A stretch of 64,000 nucleotides of DNA from Stygiobacter sp. RIFOXYC2_FULL_38_25 (lineage in GTDB: Bacteria; Bacteroidota; Ignavibacteria; Ignavibacteriales; Melioribacteraceae): the NCBI GenBank assembly GCA_001803165.1, contig MHAZ01000022.1, forward strand, positions 1-64,000, in the 5' to 3' direction. Of the stretch, positions 51,401-61,710 are shown in pieces (positions within the stretch are counted from its first letter, which is position 1; each line of letters begins with the position of its first letter). Both the position numbers and the translations under genes were made by a program. The notes below the pieces were generated by a model. That model was given only the letters and a program-made list of their open reading frames with translations, ran no database searches and was not told the DNA's origin.

Positions 51401-52609
51401 TTAGTTATCCTTGTGAGTAAGTTGCGTCCTGCCTTTCTCATTCTCTGTTTTTACAATGTTTAACTGATCTTGTAATTCGGCTTTCAGCTTTCTTAACTCT
51501 AATAGCTCATCGTTAATTTTACTTACATTCGAAAGCTGCTCTTTCAATTTTCTGTTTTCGTCAATTAATATTTGAAGAGTGGCTTTTATTTCGGAAGTTC
51601 TTTTTTCAAGAGCTATAACTCCAGCCATATTAACGCCATCAATACTGATTGAGTTAATTCCCAAACTATCCGTTCCGTTCAACTGAAATGCTGCGTAAAA
51701 ATCCTGCGCCATAGGACCTATATACTTTTCATTTGGATCAGTTTTTTTATAACTCCATTTTGTAATAGGTATGTTTTTAATTTTTCCTAGAACCCATTCG
51801 CCGTTGACAGGTTCAAAGTTTTCTTTTTTATTCCTATCGCAATAATTTGACCATCCACTTTGACCATGCCTCATATAAACACCTGCTGTCGAATCCGGGT
51901 AAGAACTCCATAAACGGTAACCGCCTATAAAACGCATTGTTAATGAATTATCTTGAGCAGAATAAGCAGTTTGAAAATATGCATCGTCTCCAACAACCAT
52001 AGCACCATCTTTTCCATTTGTATTTGCACCGCTGCCAATTGCAATAGAATAAATTCCCGTTGCATAAGCCTGTGTACCAATTGCAATTGCATGAGATTGA
52101 GTTGCCTGACTGTAGGAACCAAGCGATAGAGAATAATCTCCGGTTGCTTGATTATATGCCCCGATGGCAGTTGATGCAACAGCAGTGGCACGTGGTTGAT
52201 ATCCCATAGCAATAGAATACAAAGAAATTTTAGGATTAGCTGTACCATCATCGTCCCAGTAAGAGGATTCAGCAGCGCCAACTCTAAACGCACCTTTACG
52301 TGGATACCAATGCATTCTTACCCCAGCTCCTAGCGCTCGTATAGTGCCGCTGTTAACTGTTCCGCGTACAAGTAAACCATCTGTTCCCCCAATTTCCAAT
52401 TGTGCCCTTGGGTCTGTTGCATTGGTTCCAATTCCTATTAGACCAGTACTTTGTTTAACTGTGAAATAGGTATTAGCTCCATTAATAATGGAATATATTC
52501 CACCGGTTGCTAGAGTATTGGTAATATTCTGCGCAGAGACGCCATTTAACAAACCTGTGGCAAAAATTGCCAGAATCATTAAAACTATGTGAGATTTTTT
52601 TTCCATCAC
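51401..52609 (-). CDS. YadA-head-repeat protein with C-terminal S74 intramolecular chaperone (endosialidase-type) domain
   Basis: SIAMGYQPRATAVASTAIGAYNQATGDYSLSLGSYSQATQSHAIAIGTQAYATGIYSIAIGSGA; CDRNKKENFEPVNGEWVLGKIKNIPITKWSYKKTDPNEKYIGPMAQDFYAAF. Confidence 0.88.
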   Translation of the reverse strand: MMEKKSHIVLMILAIFATGLLNGVSAQNITNTLATGGIYSIINGANTYFTVKQSTGLIGIGTNATDPRAQLEIGGTDGLLVRGTVNSGTIRALGAGVRMHWYPRKGAFRVGAAESSYWDDDGTANPKISLYSIAMGYQPRATAVASTAIGAYNQATGDYSLSLGSYSQATQSHAIAIGTQAYATGIYSIAIGSGANTNGKDGAMVVGDDAYFQTAYSAQDNSLTMRFIGGYRLWSSYPDSTAGVYMRHGQSGWSNYCDRNKKENFEPVNGEWVLGKIKNIPITKWSYKKTDPNEKYIGPMAQDFYAAFQLNGTDSLGINSISIDGVNMAGVIALEKRTSEIKATLQILIDENRKLKEQLSNVSKINDELLELRKLKAELQDQLNIVKTENEKGRTQLTHKDN

Positions 52610-53225
52610 TCATTCTCCATTTTTCAATTAACAATTATTAATCTATTCAAATTTATTTTAGGACATATGTGTATTTGAATAATCCAAAGGAATAGCTTTT
52701 CCTTTTGAGTCAAATTTTGTTTGTTGTGGATTTAGTTGTTATGCACAAAAAATTGCTTTGGAATTATTGCAGAAATCTCTTGGCGCGGTTGAAATAAACA
52801 CCCCAAGAATTTCCTTACTTTACATAGAAAACCAAATCTATTTTTTTGTACATCTAATCGAGGTAAGAAATAATTTTACAGTTGCATCAAGTACAAATTT
52901 GATAACTTCTGATACAGATCAGACACGAAAAAAATTTCACTTTGGAACATCTAGAGTTAACTCAAAAATGAAATTTTTATATTATCAAAACAAGAAACAT
53001 ATAGTTACAAGAGACTTTGAATCGTGTTGTGCACGTAAGCATTAAAAGTCAAATATACTCTAACCGGGTTAATTCTTGTTGAAAAATATTGCTATCCTAC
53101 AAAACCGGCAATAGATAATTTGTACAGACTATTGTAAAGTGACACAAAACAAGTTGCCGAAAAGTGAAGACTCTTTACAAAAAATTCTTTCAAGAAAGAG
53201 CTTTCTATATTGATAACGGCATGTG

Positions 53226-53253
53226 GTACCCGGGACAGTCCGCCAGGGCGGAT
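53226..53253 (-). pseudogene. Partial duplicate of the tRNA-Leu 3' end
   Basis: gtacccgggacag...ggatttaacctgcaag parallels gtacccgggacaggatttgaacctgcacg at 53275 onward, with an 11-nt insertion. Confidence 0.6.
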
Positions 53254-53275
53254 TTAACCTGCAAGATTAATTTTG

Positions 53276-53359
53276 TACCCGGGACAGGATTTGAACCTGC
53301 ACGACCTCGCGATCACTAGCTCCTGAAGCTAGCGTGTCTACCAGTTCCACCACCCGGGC
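53276..53359 (-). tRNA. tRNA-Leu(CAG)
   Basis: Minus strand gcccgggtggtggaactggtagacacgctagcttCAGgagctagtgatcgcgaggtcgtgcaggttcaaatcctgtcccgggta; class II with variable arm. Confidence 0.95.
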
Positions 53360-53432
53360 AAATTTAATTAAGAACATTTACTGAACAAACTTAAGGAAGA
53401 AGTATTTCTTTTACAAAATAGAGACTTGGTTT

Positions 53433-55739
53433 TCAGTCCTTTCGTTTAATTCCAGATGTATCATTATAAGGGAAAGCATTAAATCTCGGTTCAAATTCGT
53501 CATTAGGATCGTAAACTGGCGGTAAATCTTTTACATTAATTATGTCTGTTACAGTTCCGGTTCTACAATCTGGGGAAACTAATCTTGGTCTTCCGTTCTC
53601 GTAAATAGATTCCCTACAAAACGCAGCTTGAATTATTTTACCGCTAGGCGGTGTTTGAAAATCTTCAACCGGCATATTTATTTGCTCATAAATATCATGC
53701 ATAAAGATTGCCCAGATAGGAAGCGCGGCAATAGCACCCTGTCCGTATGTTCCGGTAAATGTAACTCTCTGATCATCAAAGCCAACCCAAACACCGGCAG
53801 TAATTTGCGGAGTAAAGCCAATAAACCATGCATCGGCATAATTAGTATTCGTTCCGGTTTTACCCGCAGCAGGGCGCTGGAAATTGTAAACTGAACGAGC
53901 TGATGTGCCGGTTCCACCGCCGTCCATTACTGTTCTCATCATATCAGTTACAATGTAAGCAGTTTCTTCAGATATGGCTTCGTTGGCTTGAGTATTAAAC
54001 TTTTCAATAACAACTCCATCTTTATCTTCAATCTGTAAAATAGAAATAGGTTCGTTATAAACTCCTCTGTTGCCCAAAGTAGCATAGCCGCTAACAATCT
54101 CTAAAGGAGTAACAACAGAAGATCCTAACGAAATAGCTGGAGTTAGATCCAATCTTGTTTTAATTCCCATACGTGCAGCAAAACGACCAATATCGGGAAG
54201 TGGTGCAAAATCTTCTATTATCAACCGAGCAGCAACTAAGTTGTAGGATTCAGCTAGACCCCAACGTAATGTCGTATAACCTCCGGAACTATGATCAAAA
54301 TTAGCCGGACTCCATAGTTTTGCGGAGCCATCGTTGAATGCAAATGGCTGATTCAAAATTGGGAATGCCGGATATAAGCCTCTATCAATTGCAACTGTAT
54401 AAACAAATGGTTTGAAAGCTGAGCCCGGCTGACGGCGGATTTGTGTGGCGTGGTTTAATCCATACATAAATTTGTTATCGCGTCCGCCAACCATAGCTCT
54501 AATTTCGCCGGTTCTAGTATCGAGCGCAACAAAACCAACTTCAATTTTCTTTTCTTCATTCTTAACAGAATCAATAAAAGTTTTGTCCTTCACTATGCGG
54601 TTATAAAACGCAAGACGCTCTCTTTGAGAAGTAGCCGATTTATATTCGGGACGATTCTTGATCGCCTTATCAAGTACTTCACGAAGAATTGAGCTATATC
54701 TATTCCAATTCCAGCTCGCATCAAATTGCTTTTGAAATCTATCCAGATGCAGTTGAGCAGCATGGTTTGCAATTTTCTGCATTCTGCTATCAAGCGTAGT
54801 ATAAATTCTTAATCCGCCTTGATAAAGGTCGAAGCCATATTTATCGGAAAGTTTTTCCATTTGCTGACGAATATATTCCAAGAAGTGAGGAGCGATTGAG
54901 CCGTAAATTTTCTCCTGGACTTTTTTATAGGAAAGTTTAATCCGCTCAAGTTTAAGTCTTTCATAAGTTTCTTCGGATAAATAATCATCATTAACCATAT
55001 TCTGCATTACAATATTTCTTCTGCGGAAAGCGTTTTCATATTTATTAAACGGATCGTAACCACCGGGAGATTTGAGAAGAGAAACTAGAATTCCGGCATC
55101 CGGCACAGTTAAGTCTTTTACATCTTTATCAAAATAGATACGGGAAGCCATGCTTATTCCATAAGCGCTTCTTCCGAAATAGGAAATGTTGAAATACATT
55201 TCAAGAATTTCCCGCTTAGTATAAGTCTTCTCAATCTGAACTGCTGTAATCCATTCGCGTATTTTTCTAATAACCGTTCCGGCTTTACTCTCGTGTTTTG
55301 CTTTGAAGCCATACAGATTTTTTGCAAGCTGCATGGTTATTGTACTAGCGCCTTCTCGTCTGAAAAGAAGAACATTCTTAATCATTGCTTTAACAAATCT
55401 TTGAAGATCAACTCCCCAATGGTCGTAGAAATTTTTGTCTTCGGTAGCAATTAACGCATTTATTACATGGGGCGGAATGGTGTCTATACTAACTTCAACA
55501 CGATTCTCTTTATAGAATTGCCCAATCAGTTCGCCATCGGTACTATAAACATTGCTTGCAAGCTGCGCTTTGGGGTTTTCTAATTCTTCCAGCGAAACTA
55601 ATCCTTCAAAAACATATAGGAAGAAGAGTACCGTTGCAATTACGAAAAGTGAAGCTGCACCAAAAATTATATATCGAAAATTTTTCTTCTTTGGATTTTT
55701 CGCGTTCTTTAATAACTGATTTGGTCTTTTGATAACCAT
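53433..55739 (-). CDS. mrcA: Penicillin-binding protein 1A
   Basis: IATEDKNFYDHWGVDLQRFVKAM; EGASTITMQLAKNLYG; RRQPGSAFKPFVYTVAID; AAGKTGTNTNYADAWFIGFTP. Confidence 0.94.
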   Translation of the reverse strand: MVIKRPNQLLKNAKNPKKKNFRYIIFGAASLFVIATVLFFLYVFEGLVSLEELENPKAQLASNVYSTDGELIGQFYKENRVEVSIDTIPPHVINALIATEDKNFYDHWGVDLQRFVKAMIKNVLLFRREGASTITMQLAKNLYGFKAKHESKAGTVIRKIREWITAVQIEKTYTKREILEMYFNISYFGRSAYGISMASRIYFDKDVKDLTVPDAGILVSLLKSPGGYDPFNKYENAFRRRNIVMQNMVNDDYLSEETYERLKLERIKLSYKKVQEKIYGSIAPHFLEYIRQQMEKLSDKYGFDLYQGGLRIYTTLDSRMQKIANHAAQLHLDRFQKQFDASWNWNRYSSILREVLDKAIKNRPEYKSATSQRERLAFYNRIVKDKTFIDSVKNEEKKIEVGFVALDTRTGEIRAMVGGRDNKFMYGLNHATQIRRQPGSAFKPFVYTVAIDRGLYPAFPILNQPFAFNDGSAKLWSPANFDHSSGGYTTLRWGLAESYNLVAARLIIEDFAPLPDIGRFAARMGIKTRLDLTPAISLGSSVVTPLEIVSGYATLGNRGVYNEPISILQIEDKDGVVIEKFNTQANEAISEETAYIVTDMMRTVMDGGGTGTSARSVYNFQRPAAGKTGTNTNYADAWFIGFTPQITAGVWVGFDDQRVTFTGTYGQGAIAALPIWAIFMHDIYEQINMPVEDFQTPPSGKIIQAAFCRESIYENGRPRLVSPDCRTGTVTDIINVKDLPPVYDPNDEFEPRFNAFPYNDTSGIKRKD

Positions 55740-55740
55740 A

Positions 55741-56460
55741 CTATTCCCAGTCTATAATCTCAAATTTGTTTGTGAATTTACCATAACACGGTTTCTTTAG
55801 CCAAGTGCCAAGATTAACATACATCCCATTATCTATTTTTTCAATTGTTCTTCTATGTGAATGACCGAAGACAACATAATCATATTCTTTGTTGATTAGC
55901 ATTTTTGCAGTGTCAAGTAATCCGCTAAACTCGCCATAGTTTTTTGTTGATGTATAATCTCTGCTAGCCTTGCTCGATCCGCTTGCAATTTTAATTCCTA
56001 AATCGGGATGAATAATAGAATAAACTCGTTGAATGAATTTATTCCGAAGAACTTTCTTCAGCATTTTGTAACCGTTATCGCCAGCCATTAATCCATCGCC
56101 GTGAGCAATGAAGAATTTGCTTCCGTTAAGCTCAGTGATGATTTCTTCTTCGTAAACCTTTGCACCAATTTCTTTTTCAAAAAAATCTTTATGAAGAAAA
56201 TCGTGGTTGCCGATTATGTAGTGAATATCTTTTCCGGTATCTCTAAACGAAGCAAGCGCGCCAAGTGTGCGGATAAATCCTTTCTGGATTACACGCTTGT
56301 ATTCAAACCAGTAATCGAACAAATCGCCAACAATAAACAGCTCGTCGCAATTCGATTCGGCAAACTTCAGAAAATCCACAAGGAGTTTTTCCTTTCCCCT
56401 CTCAAGATTTTCATTCTGCAAGCCTAGATGTACATCCGATATAAAGAAATATGTTTTCAA
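55741..56460 (-). CDS. lpxH: UDP-2,3-diacylglucosamine diphosphatase
   Basis: FISDVHLGL; FIVGDLFDYWFEY; YIIGNHDFLHKDFFEKEIGA; VVFGHSHRRTIEKIDNGMYVNLGTW. Confidence 0.88.
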   Translation of the reverse strand: MKTYFFISDVHLGLQNENLERGKEKLLVDFLKFAESNCDELFIVGDLFDYWFEYKRVIQKGFIRTLGALASFRDTGKDIHYIIGNHDFLHKDFFEKEIGAKVYEEEIITELNGSKFFIAHGDGLMAGDNGYKMLKKVLRNKFIQRVYSIIHPDLGIKIASGSSKASRDYTSTKNYGEFSGLLDTAKMLINKEYDYVVFGHSHRRTIEKIDNGMYVNLGTWLKKPCYGKFTNKFEIIDWE

Positions 56461-56463
56461 ATA

Positions 56464-58170
56464 TTAATCATTCCTCGATTCAAAAGTAGCTAAAAGCCAT
56501 TTATCCGGATCAAGCAAAATTTCTTTTGGTTTTCTCTTCAAAGTGAAACTAAAGCGCTGCTGTCTTTCAGTAATCCGCAAAGTTTTAACCTCGCTTTCGT
56601 CTCCTTCATAAATAAATTTTACTCCCACCGGAAATTTATAAATATCGTAGCCATTTTGTAACTGTTCTGTGTTTAATACTAAAGAAAAATCTGCTCCTTT
56701 TAGCTCCGAACTCCAGTCGTAAGCAAGCTCAATTATTCCTTCACCATTAAAAACCCATTGGTCGAAAAATTGTGTTAGGTTTCTACCGCTCACTTTTTCA
56801 CAAAGTTTTTTGAAATCATAAGTAGAAGCATTCCCATATTTGTAGAGTCTTAAATATTCATGTAATGTTTTGAAAAAATTTGTATCTCCAACTTCATTCC
56901 GCAGCATGTGTAAAACCCAGGCACCTTTGCTGTAAACTAAATTCCCAAATAATGCGTCGCCGGGATTGTACAACTTACCATTTTCAAATGATCCAAATCT
57001 TCCGCTCATTGTGCTTTGAAGAGCGCGCGGTCCGGCTTTCTTTTCCCAATACAAAGCTACTGAGTATGTGGCAAAACCTTCATTAAGCCAAATATCTTTC
57101 CATGTTTTTGGACCAACAGCATTACCCCACCAATGATGCGCCAGTTCATGAATCAGCATATCAGTAAAAAACTTATGCCCGCCAACAAAAATGGAACCGA
57201 CACCGGTCAAAGTCTGGTGTTCCATTGCACCGCTTTGCCAAAGTATTTCCGCAACAAAGTATTTTTCTTTGATGAACGGATATGCGCCAAAGATTTCCTC
57301 GAATACTTTTAAGTACTCAGGATGATCGCCGAAATCTTTCTTAGCGTTTTCAAGATCGCTTTCAAAAGCAAAGTAGGCAAGATCAAGCGAATCTTTTGTT
57401 ATGGAGAGATACTTTTGCGAAAACGATTTGTACTTCCCGGAATAAATGGCAATTAAATATGTAGAAATTGGATAAATAGTTTTCCAGTGATAAGTCTTCT
57501 TGCCGTCGGTAATTTTTGTATCAACAAGTTTTCCGTTGGAAAGTGAAACGCAGCATGTATCGTTGGTGATGAACATATCAACTTGCGCTTTATCATCCGG
57601 CAAATCTATGCATGGCAGCCAGGTTGATGCAAAAACCGGTTCATTAAGTGAATAAACAAAAGGATGATTTTGGTGAGTCTCAAAATTGAATGAGCCAAAT
57701 CCTAAACTTTTTGGGGTACCGCTGTAAACAACTCTCACCTCTATGGAATCCAAATCTTTATTCTTCTTTTGAATTGAGAGAATTTTATCATCCAACCCGT
57801 AATCAGCATCTATTCCGTTAATCTGCACGAGTTTAACTTTCATATTATCATAAAAATTAAGAGGGATTGATTCGGCATTCTTGTCATTCAATTTCATGCT
57901 TATTGTTACGTCGCCGTCTATCCTTTTCTTTTTTGTATCAAGATTAATTTTAATCGTGTAATGCATTACATCAACCGAACGCTGCGTTTTGGGATTGTAC
58001 TCTTCAAGTTTATCGTTGCTAAATTCTTTTAGCTGAAGTGCAACAGAAACACCTTTACTAATTCCAAGCGGAAATCTGTTTTGGAGAAAATCGTAAATTG
58101 AATAAACGCCGACGATAAAAAGGCATATCAAAAACGATACAACAAGGTAAGCAATGTTTCTTTTTTGCAT
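56464..58170 (-). CDS. M1 family metallopeptidase
   Basis: GAMEHQTLTGVG; LIHELAHHWWGNAVGPKTWKDIWLNEGFATY. Confidence 0.93.
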   Translation of the reverse strand: MQKRNIAYLVVSFLICLFIVGVYSIYDFLQNRFPLGISKGVSVALQLKEFSNDKLEEYNPKTQRSVDVMHYTIKINLDTKKKRIDGDVTISMKLNDKNAESIPLNFYDNMKVKLVQINGIDADYGLDDKILSIQKKNKDLDSIEVRVVYSGTPKSLGFGSFNFETHQNHPFVYSLNEPVFASTWLPCIDLPDDKAQVDMFITNDTCCVSLSNGKLVDTKITDGKKTYHWKTIYPISTYLIAIYSGKYKSFSQKYLSITKDSLDLAYFAFESDLENAKKDFGDHPEYLKVFEEIFGAYPFIKEKYFVAEILWQSGAMEHQTLTGVGSIFVGGHKFFTDMLIHELAHHWWGNAVGPKTWKDIWLNEGFATYSVALYWEKKAGPRALQSTMSGRFGSFENGKLYNPGDALFGNLVYSKGAWVLHMLRNEVGDTNFFKTLHEYLRLYKYGNASTYDFKKLCEKVSGRNLTQFFDQWVFNGEGIIELAYDWSSELKGADFSLVLNTEQLQNGYDIYKFPVGVKFIYEGDESEVKTLRITERQQRFSFTLKRKPKEILLDPDKWLLATFESRND

Positions 58171-58274
58171 TAATTAGAGCTGGTATTTGATTCCGGTTCT
58201 AAATTAACAATTTCATTGTTTGCCAATCAATTGTTAATTAAATATATTTTAAATAACACTACATCGAGAAAAAT

Positions 58275-59510
58275 ATGGTTTATACAGGATCGACCACTTT
58301 AAGAAAAACCCTTACTATGATTCTTGCCGGCGGACAGGGCGAACGGCTTTTTCCTCTAACAAAAGTAAGAACAAAACCTTCCGTTCCCTTCGGCGGAAAG
58401 TACAGAATTATTGATTTCACTCTTTCAAACTGCTTAAACTCCGGGCTTCGCAAAATCTTTGTGATAACCCAATATAAATCCGATTCACTCAGCCGCCATC
58501 TTTACGAAGCATGGAATATTTTCAATCCGGATTTAGGAGAGTTTATCTATTCCATTCCGCCGCAGTTTAAGACTAGTAACAATTGGTATCTGGGCACAGC
58601 AAACGCCGTTCAACAAAATCTAAATTTGATTGAAGATGAGAATTATGAACAACTGCTTCTTCTCTCCGGCGATCATATTTACAAAATGGACTATTTGAAA
58701 ATGCTTCAATATCACACCGAGAAAAAAGCAGCGCTAACTATTGCAAGTATCGAAGTGCCCAAATCCGTAGCAGATCGTTTTGGTGTGATAGACATTGATG
58801 AGCATTATAAAGTAAAATCATTTGTTGAGAAACCAAAAAATCCCCCTACGATTCCCGGTAAACCGGCTTTCTCTTTTGTTAACATGGGAATTTATGCATT
58901 CAACGTTAACGCTTTGAAGGAAGTACTTAGCAAAATGGAAAAAGAGAAAATCCCTAATCACGATTTTGGAAAAGATGTTATTCCTTATATGATTAAAAAC
59001 GGCTACCATGTTCAGTCCTACCGTTTTATTGATGAGAACAAAAAAGATGAACCTTACTGGGTAGATGTTGGAACGATTGACAGCTACTATGCAGCCAGTA
59101 TGGATTTAATAAATGTAAGTCCTCATTTTAATCTGTATGATTTCGATTGGCCATTGAGAACACGTCAACTTCAATATCCACCGGCTAAGACTATTTCTCA
59201 CGAAGGAGAGAGAGTTGGTCGTGCGTTTAATTCTCTTATTTCCGACGGTACAATTGTTTCCGGCGGTTTGGTTGAAAGATCAATCGTTGGTTTTAATGTG
59301 CGTATAAATAGTTACTCTTATGTTACCGACTCAATTATTTTTGATAATTGCAAGATTGGCAGACACGCACGAATACGTAGAACAATTATTGATAAGAATG
59401 TTAACGTTCCGGAGGGAATGGAGATTGGATTTGACATAGAAGCGGATAAGAAACATTTTACAGTTTCAGAAACCGGTATTGTGATTATTCCAAAGAATTA
59501 TCAATTCTAA
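58275..59510 (+). CDS. glgC: Glucose-1-phosphate adenylyltransferase
   Basis: MILAGGQGERLFPLTKVRTKPSVPFGGKYRIIDFTLSNCLNSGLRKIFVITQYKSDSLSRHL. Confidence 0.95.
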   Translation: MVYTGSTTLRKTLTMILAGGQGERLFPLTKVRTKPSVPFGGKYRIIDFTLSNCLNSGLRKIFVITQYKSDSLSRHLYEAWNIFNPDLGEFIYSIPPQFKTSNNWYLGTANAVQQNLNLIEDENYEQLLLLSGDHIYKMDYLKMLQYHTEKKAALTIASIEVPKSVADRFGVIDIDEHYKVKSFVEKPKNPPTIPGKPAFSFVNMGIYAFNVNALKEVLSKMEKEKIPNHDFGKDVIPYMIKNGYHVQSYRFIDENKKDEPYWVDVGTIDSYYAASMDLINVSPHFNLYDFDWPLRTRQLQYPPAKTISHEGERVGRAFNSLISDGTIVSGGLVERSIVGFNVRINSYSYVTDSIIFDNCKIGRHARIRRTIIDKNVNVPEGMEIGFDIEADKKHFTVSETGIVIIPKNYQF

Positions 59511-59531
59511 CTTACATAGTTAATTCTCTGA

Positions 59532-59557
59532 AAAGCCGGGCTACACCGGCTTTTTTA
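59532..59557 (+). terminator. Rho-independent terminator after glgC
   Basis: aaaagccgg-gctaca-ccggctttttta. Confidence 0.85.
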
Positions 59558-59602
59558 TTTTCCGCTTGAGTTGTTATTTTACTTCCAACTAAATCGCAGA
59601 CT

Positions 59603-61444
59603 ATGAACGAGACACTAAAAGAAAAATTAGAAAATTTGCCTTCGCTTCCGGGCATTTATCAGTATTTCAATGATAAAGGCAAAGTGATTTACGTGGGCAA
59701 GGCGAAAAACTTGAAGAACCGTGTCCGTTCTTACTTTCATAAAAATATTGATTCGCCAAAGACAGAAATTCTTGTTTCAAAAATTGAAGACTTACAGATT
59801 ATTGTGACCGATTCCGAAATTGAAGCTTTGGTTCTCGAAAACAATCTGATAAAGGAATTAAAACCACGTTACAATGTTCTACTTAAAGATGATAAATCCT
59901 TTCCTTACATCCGCGTAACCAATGAGCCGTTTCCGCAAATTTTTCCAACCCGAAATATTGTAAAGGATGGATCGCGCTACTTTGGACCTTACACAGATGT
60001 AAAGAACATGAAATCGTCTCTACGGTTGATTACCAAAATTTTCAAAATAAGAAGCTGCAAGTTTGATATTACTGAAGAAGCTGTAGAAAAGAAGAAATTC
60101 AAAATCTGCCTGGATTACCACATTAAAAAGTGCGAAGGACCATGCGAAGGTCTTGTTTCAAGGGAAAGATATAATTCGATGGTGAACCAGGCAGTAAAGG
60201 TTTTCCGCGGCAAAACCGAAGAACTTCTTGATGAATTGAAGAAGCAGATGGCTGAAGCTTCTTCTAATCTTGAATTTGAAAAAGCAGCCGAACTGCGAGA
60301 TAGGCTTGAGCAATTGCAAGTTTATACTTCCAAGCAAAAAGTAGTTTCGGCAGATTTGGAAGACCGTGATATTATCAGCGCTGCTTTTGAAGGGAAAGAA
60401 GTTGCAGCAACTATTCTAAATATTCGCGCCGGTAAACTTGTTGGCAAACGCCAGCTAACTTTAGCTGCTGAAGAAAATACAGAACCACCGCAAATCTATT
60501 CAGCAATTATTAAATTTTACTACACGGAATTTGTGGAAGTGCCAAAAGAAATTATTTTGGAAGTTGAGCCGGAAGATTCCGAATCACTATTGGAATGGCT
60601 TAACACTAAAGCTGTGAAGAAAACAAATTTTATAATTCCTCAGAGGCAAAGCGAGGCTAAATCTTTGCTCGTAATGTGCAAGCAAAATGCAATACTCGCG
60701 CTTAAAGAAATCCAGTTGCAGAAAATGAAGAAGGAAGGAAATGTTCCGTACGTTCTTTCGGCTTTGCAGAGAGATTTACGCTTGAAGAAATTACCCCGCT
60801 TAATAGAGTGTTTTGATAACAGCAACTTGCAGGGCAGCGACGCTGTTGCAAGCATGGTAGTTTTTGCCGACGGCAAACCAAAGAAAAGTTTGTACCGCAA
60901 ATTCATCATAAAAACTGTTGAAGGTCCCGACGACTTTGCGAGTATGAGAGAAATTATCCACCGCCGTTACAGTAGAGTGATGGAAGAAAAACTTCCCTTC
61001 CCGGATTTGATTATGGTTGATGGAGGTAAAGGGCAGCTGAGCAGCGCAATTGAAACTCTTGATGAACTTGGAATTAAGAGTTACGAAATTATCGGTTTGG
61101 CAAAAAGATTGGAAGAAGTTTTTCTTCCCGGAGAATCCGAAGCGCAGTCAATTCCCAAAACTTCCAGCAGCCTTAAATTGCTTCAGCATGTACGCGATGA
61201 AGCTCACCGCTTCGCAATCACTTTCCATCGCGAAAGAAGAAGTAAACGCACCTTTGCCACTGAGCTTACAGAGATAAAAGGTATCGGAGAAAAAGTTGCT
61301 CAAAAATTGTTAGCTGAGTTAGGAAGTTTGGAAGCTATAAAAACTGCTTCAGAAGAATCATTAGCAAAAGTTATAGGCGCGGCAAAAGCAAAGTTAGTTT
61401 ATGAGCATTACCGTTCATCAGAAAATGAAGTTATCTCCAATTAA
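59603..61444 (+). CDS. uvrC: Excinuclease ABC subunit C
   Basis: LPSLPGIYQYFNDKGKVIYVGKAKNLKNRVRSYF; GDDFASMREIIHRRYSR-like region; C-terminal HhH. Confidence 0.96.
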   Translation: MNETLKEKLENLPSLPGIYQYFNDKGKVIYVGKAKNLKNRVRSYFHKNIDSPKTEILVSKIEDLQIIVTDSEIEALVLENNLIKELKPRYNVLLKDDKSFPYIRVTNEPFPQIFPTRNIVKDGSRYFGPYTDVKNMKSSLRLITKIFKIRSCKFDITEEAVEKKKFKICLDYHIKKCEGPCEGLVSRERYNSMVNQAVKVFRGKTEELLDELKKQMAEASSNLEFEKAAELRDRLEQLQVYTSKQKVVSADLEDRDIISAAFEGKEVAATILNIRAGKLVGKRQLTLAAEENTEPPQIYSAIIKFYYTEFVEVPKEIILEVEPEDSESLLEWLNTKAVKKTNFIIPQRQSEAKSLLVMCKQNAILALKEIQLQKMKKEGNVPYVLSALQRDLRLKKLPRLIECFDNSNLQGSDAVASMVVFADGKPKKSLYRKFIIKTVEGPDDFASMREIIHRRYSRVMEEKLPFPDLIMVDGGKGQLSSAIETLDELGIKSYEIIGLAKRLEEVFLPGESEAQSIPKTSSSLKLLQHVRDEAHRFAITFHRERRSKRTFATELTEIKGIGEKVAQKLLAELGSLEAIKTASEESLAKVIGAAKAKLVYEHYRSSENEVISN

Positions 61445-61710
61445 TTCTCGTAATGAGTCCACATACGTAAAATCTTTATGGTCTTTTCCTCCTCGAGCAC
61501 TTCGTAAACGAGGCGGTGCTGTTTATTTATCCTTCTGGAAATAAATCCTTTAAGATTGCCGGAAAGGAATTCGAACTCGGGTGGGAATTGATAAGGATTT
61601 TTAGAAATGATTTCTAAAAGAACTTCTACTTTGGGCTTTAGGTTAGATGAAGCAATTTTCTTTGAATCTTTTAGCGATTGAGGCGAAAAGAGAATCTTAT
61701 ACATCACCAA
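61441..61710 (-). CDS. Txe/YoeB family toxin
   Basis: YKILFSPQSLKDSKKI...FISRRINKQHRLVYEVLEEEKTIKILRMWTHYEN. Confidence 0.92.
   Translation of the reverse strand: MVMYKILFSPQSLKDSKKIASSNLKPKVEVLLEIISKNPYQFPPEFEFLSGNLKGFISRRINKQHRLVYEVLEEEKTIKILRMWTHYEN

Noticed and set aside
52758-53045. 95-aa plus-strand ORF
   Set aside because: Low-complexity AT-rich intergenic region, no ribosome-binding site or recognisable motif.
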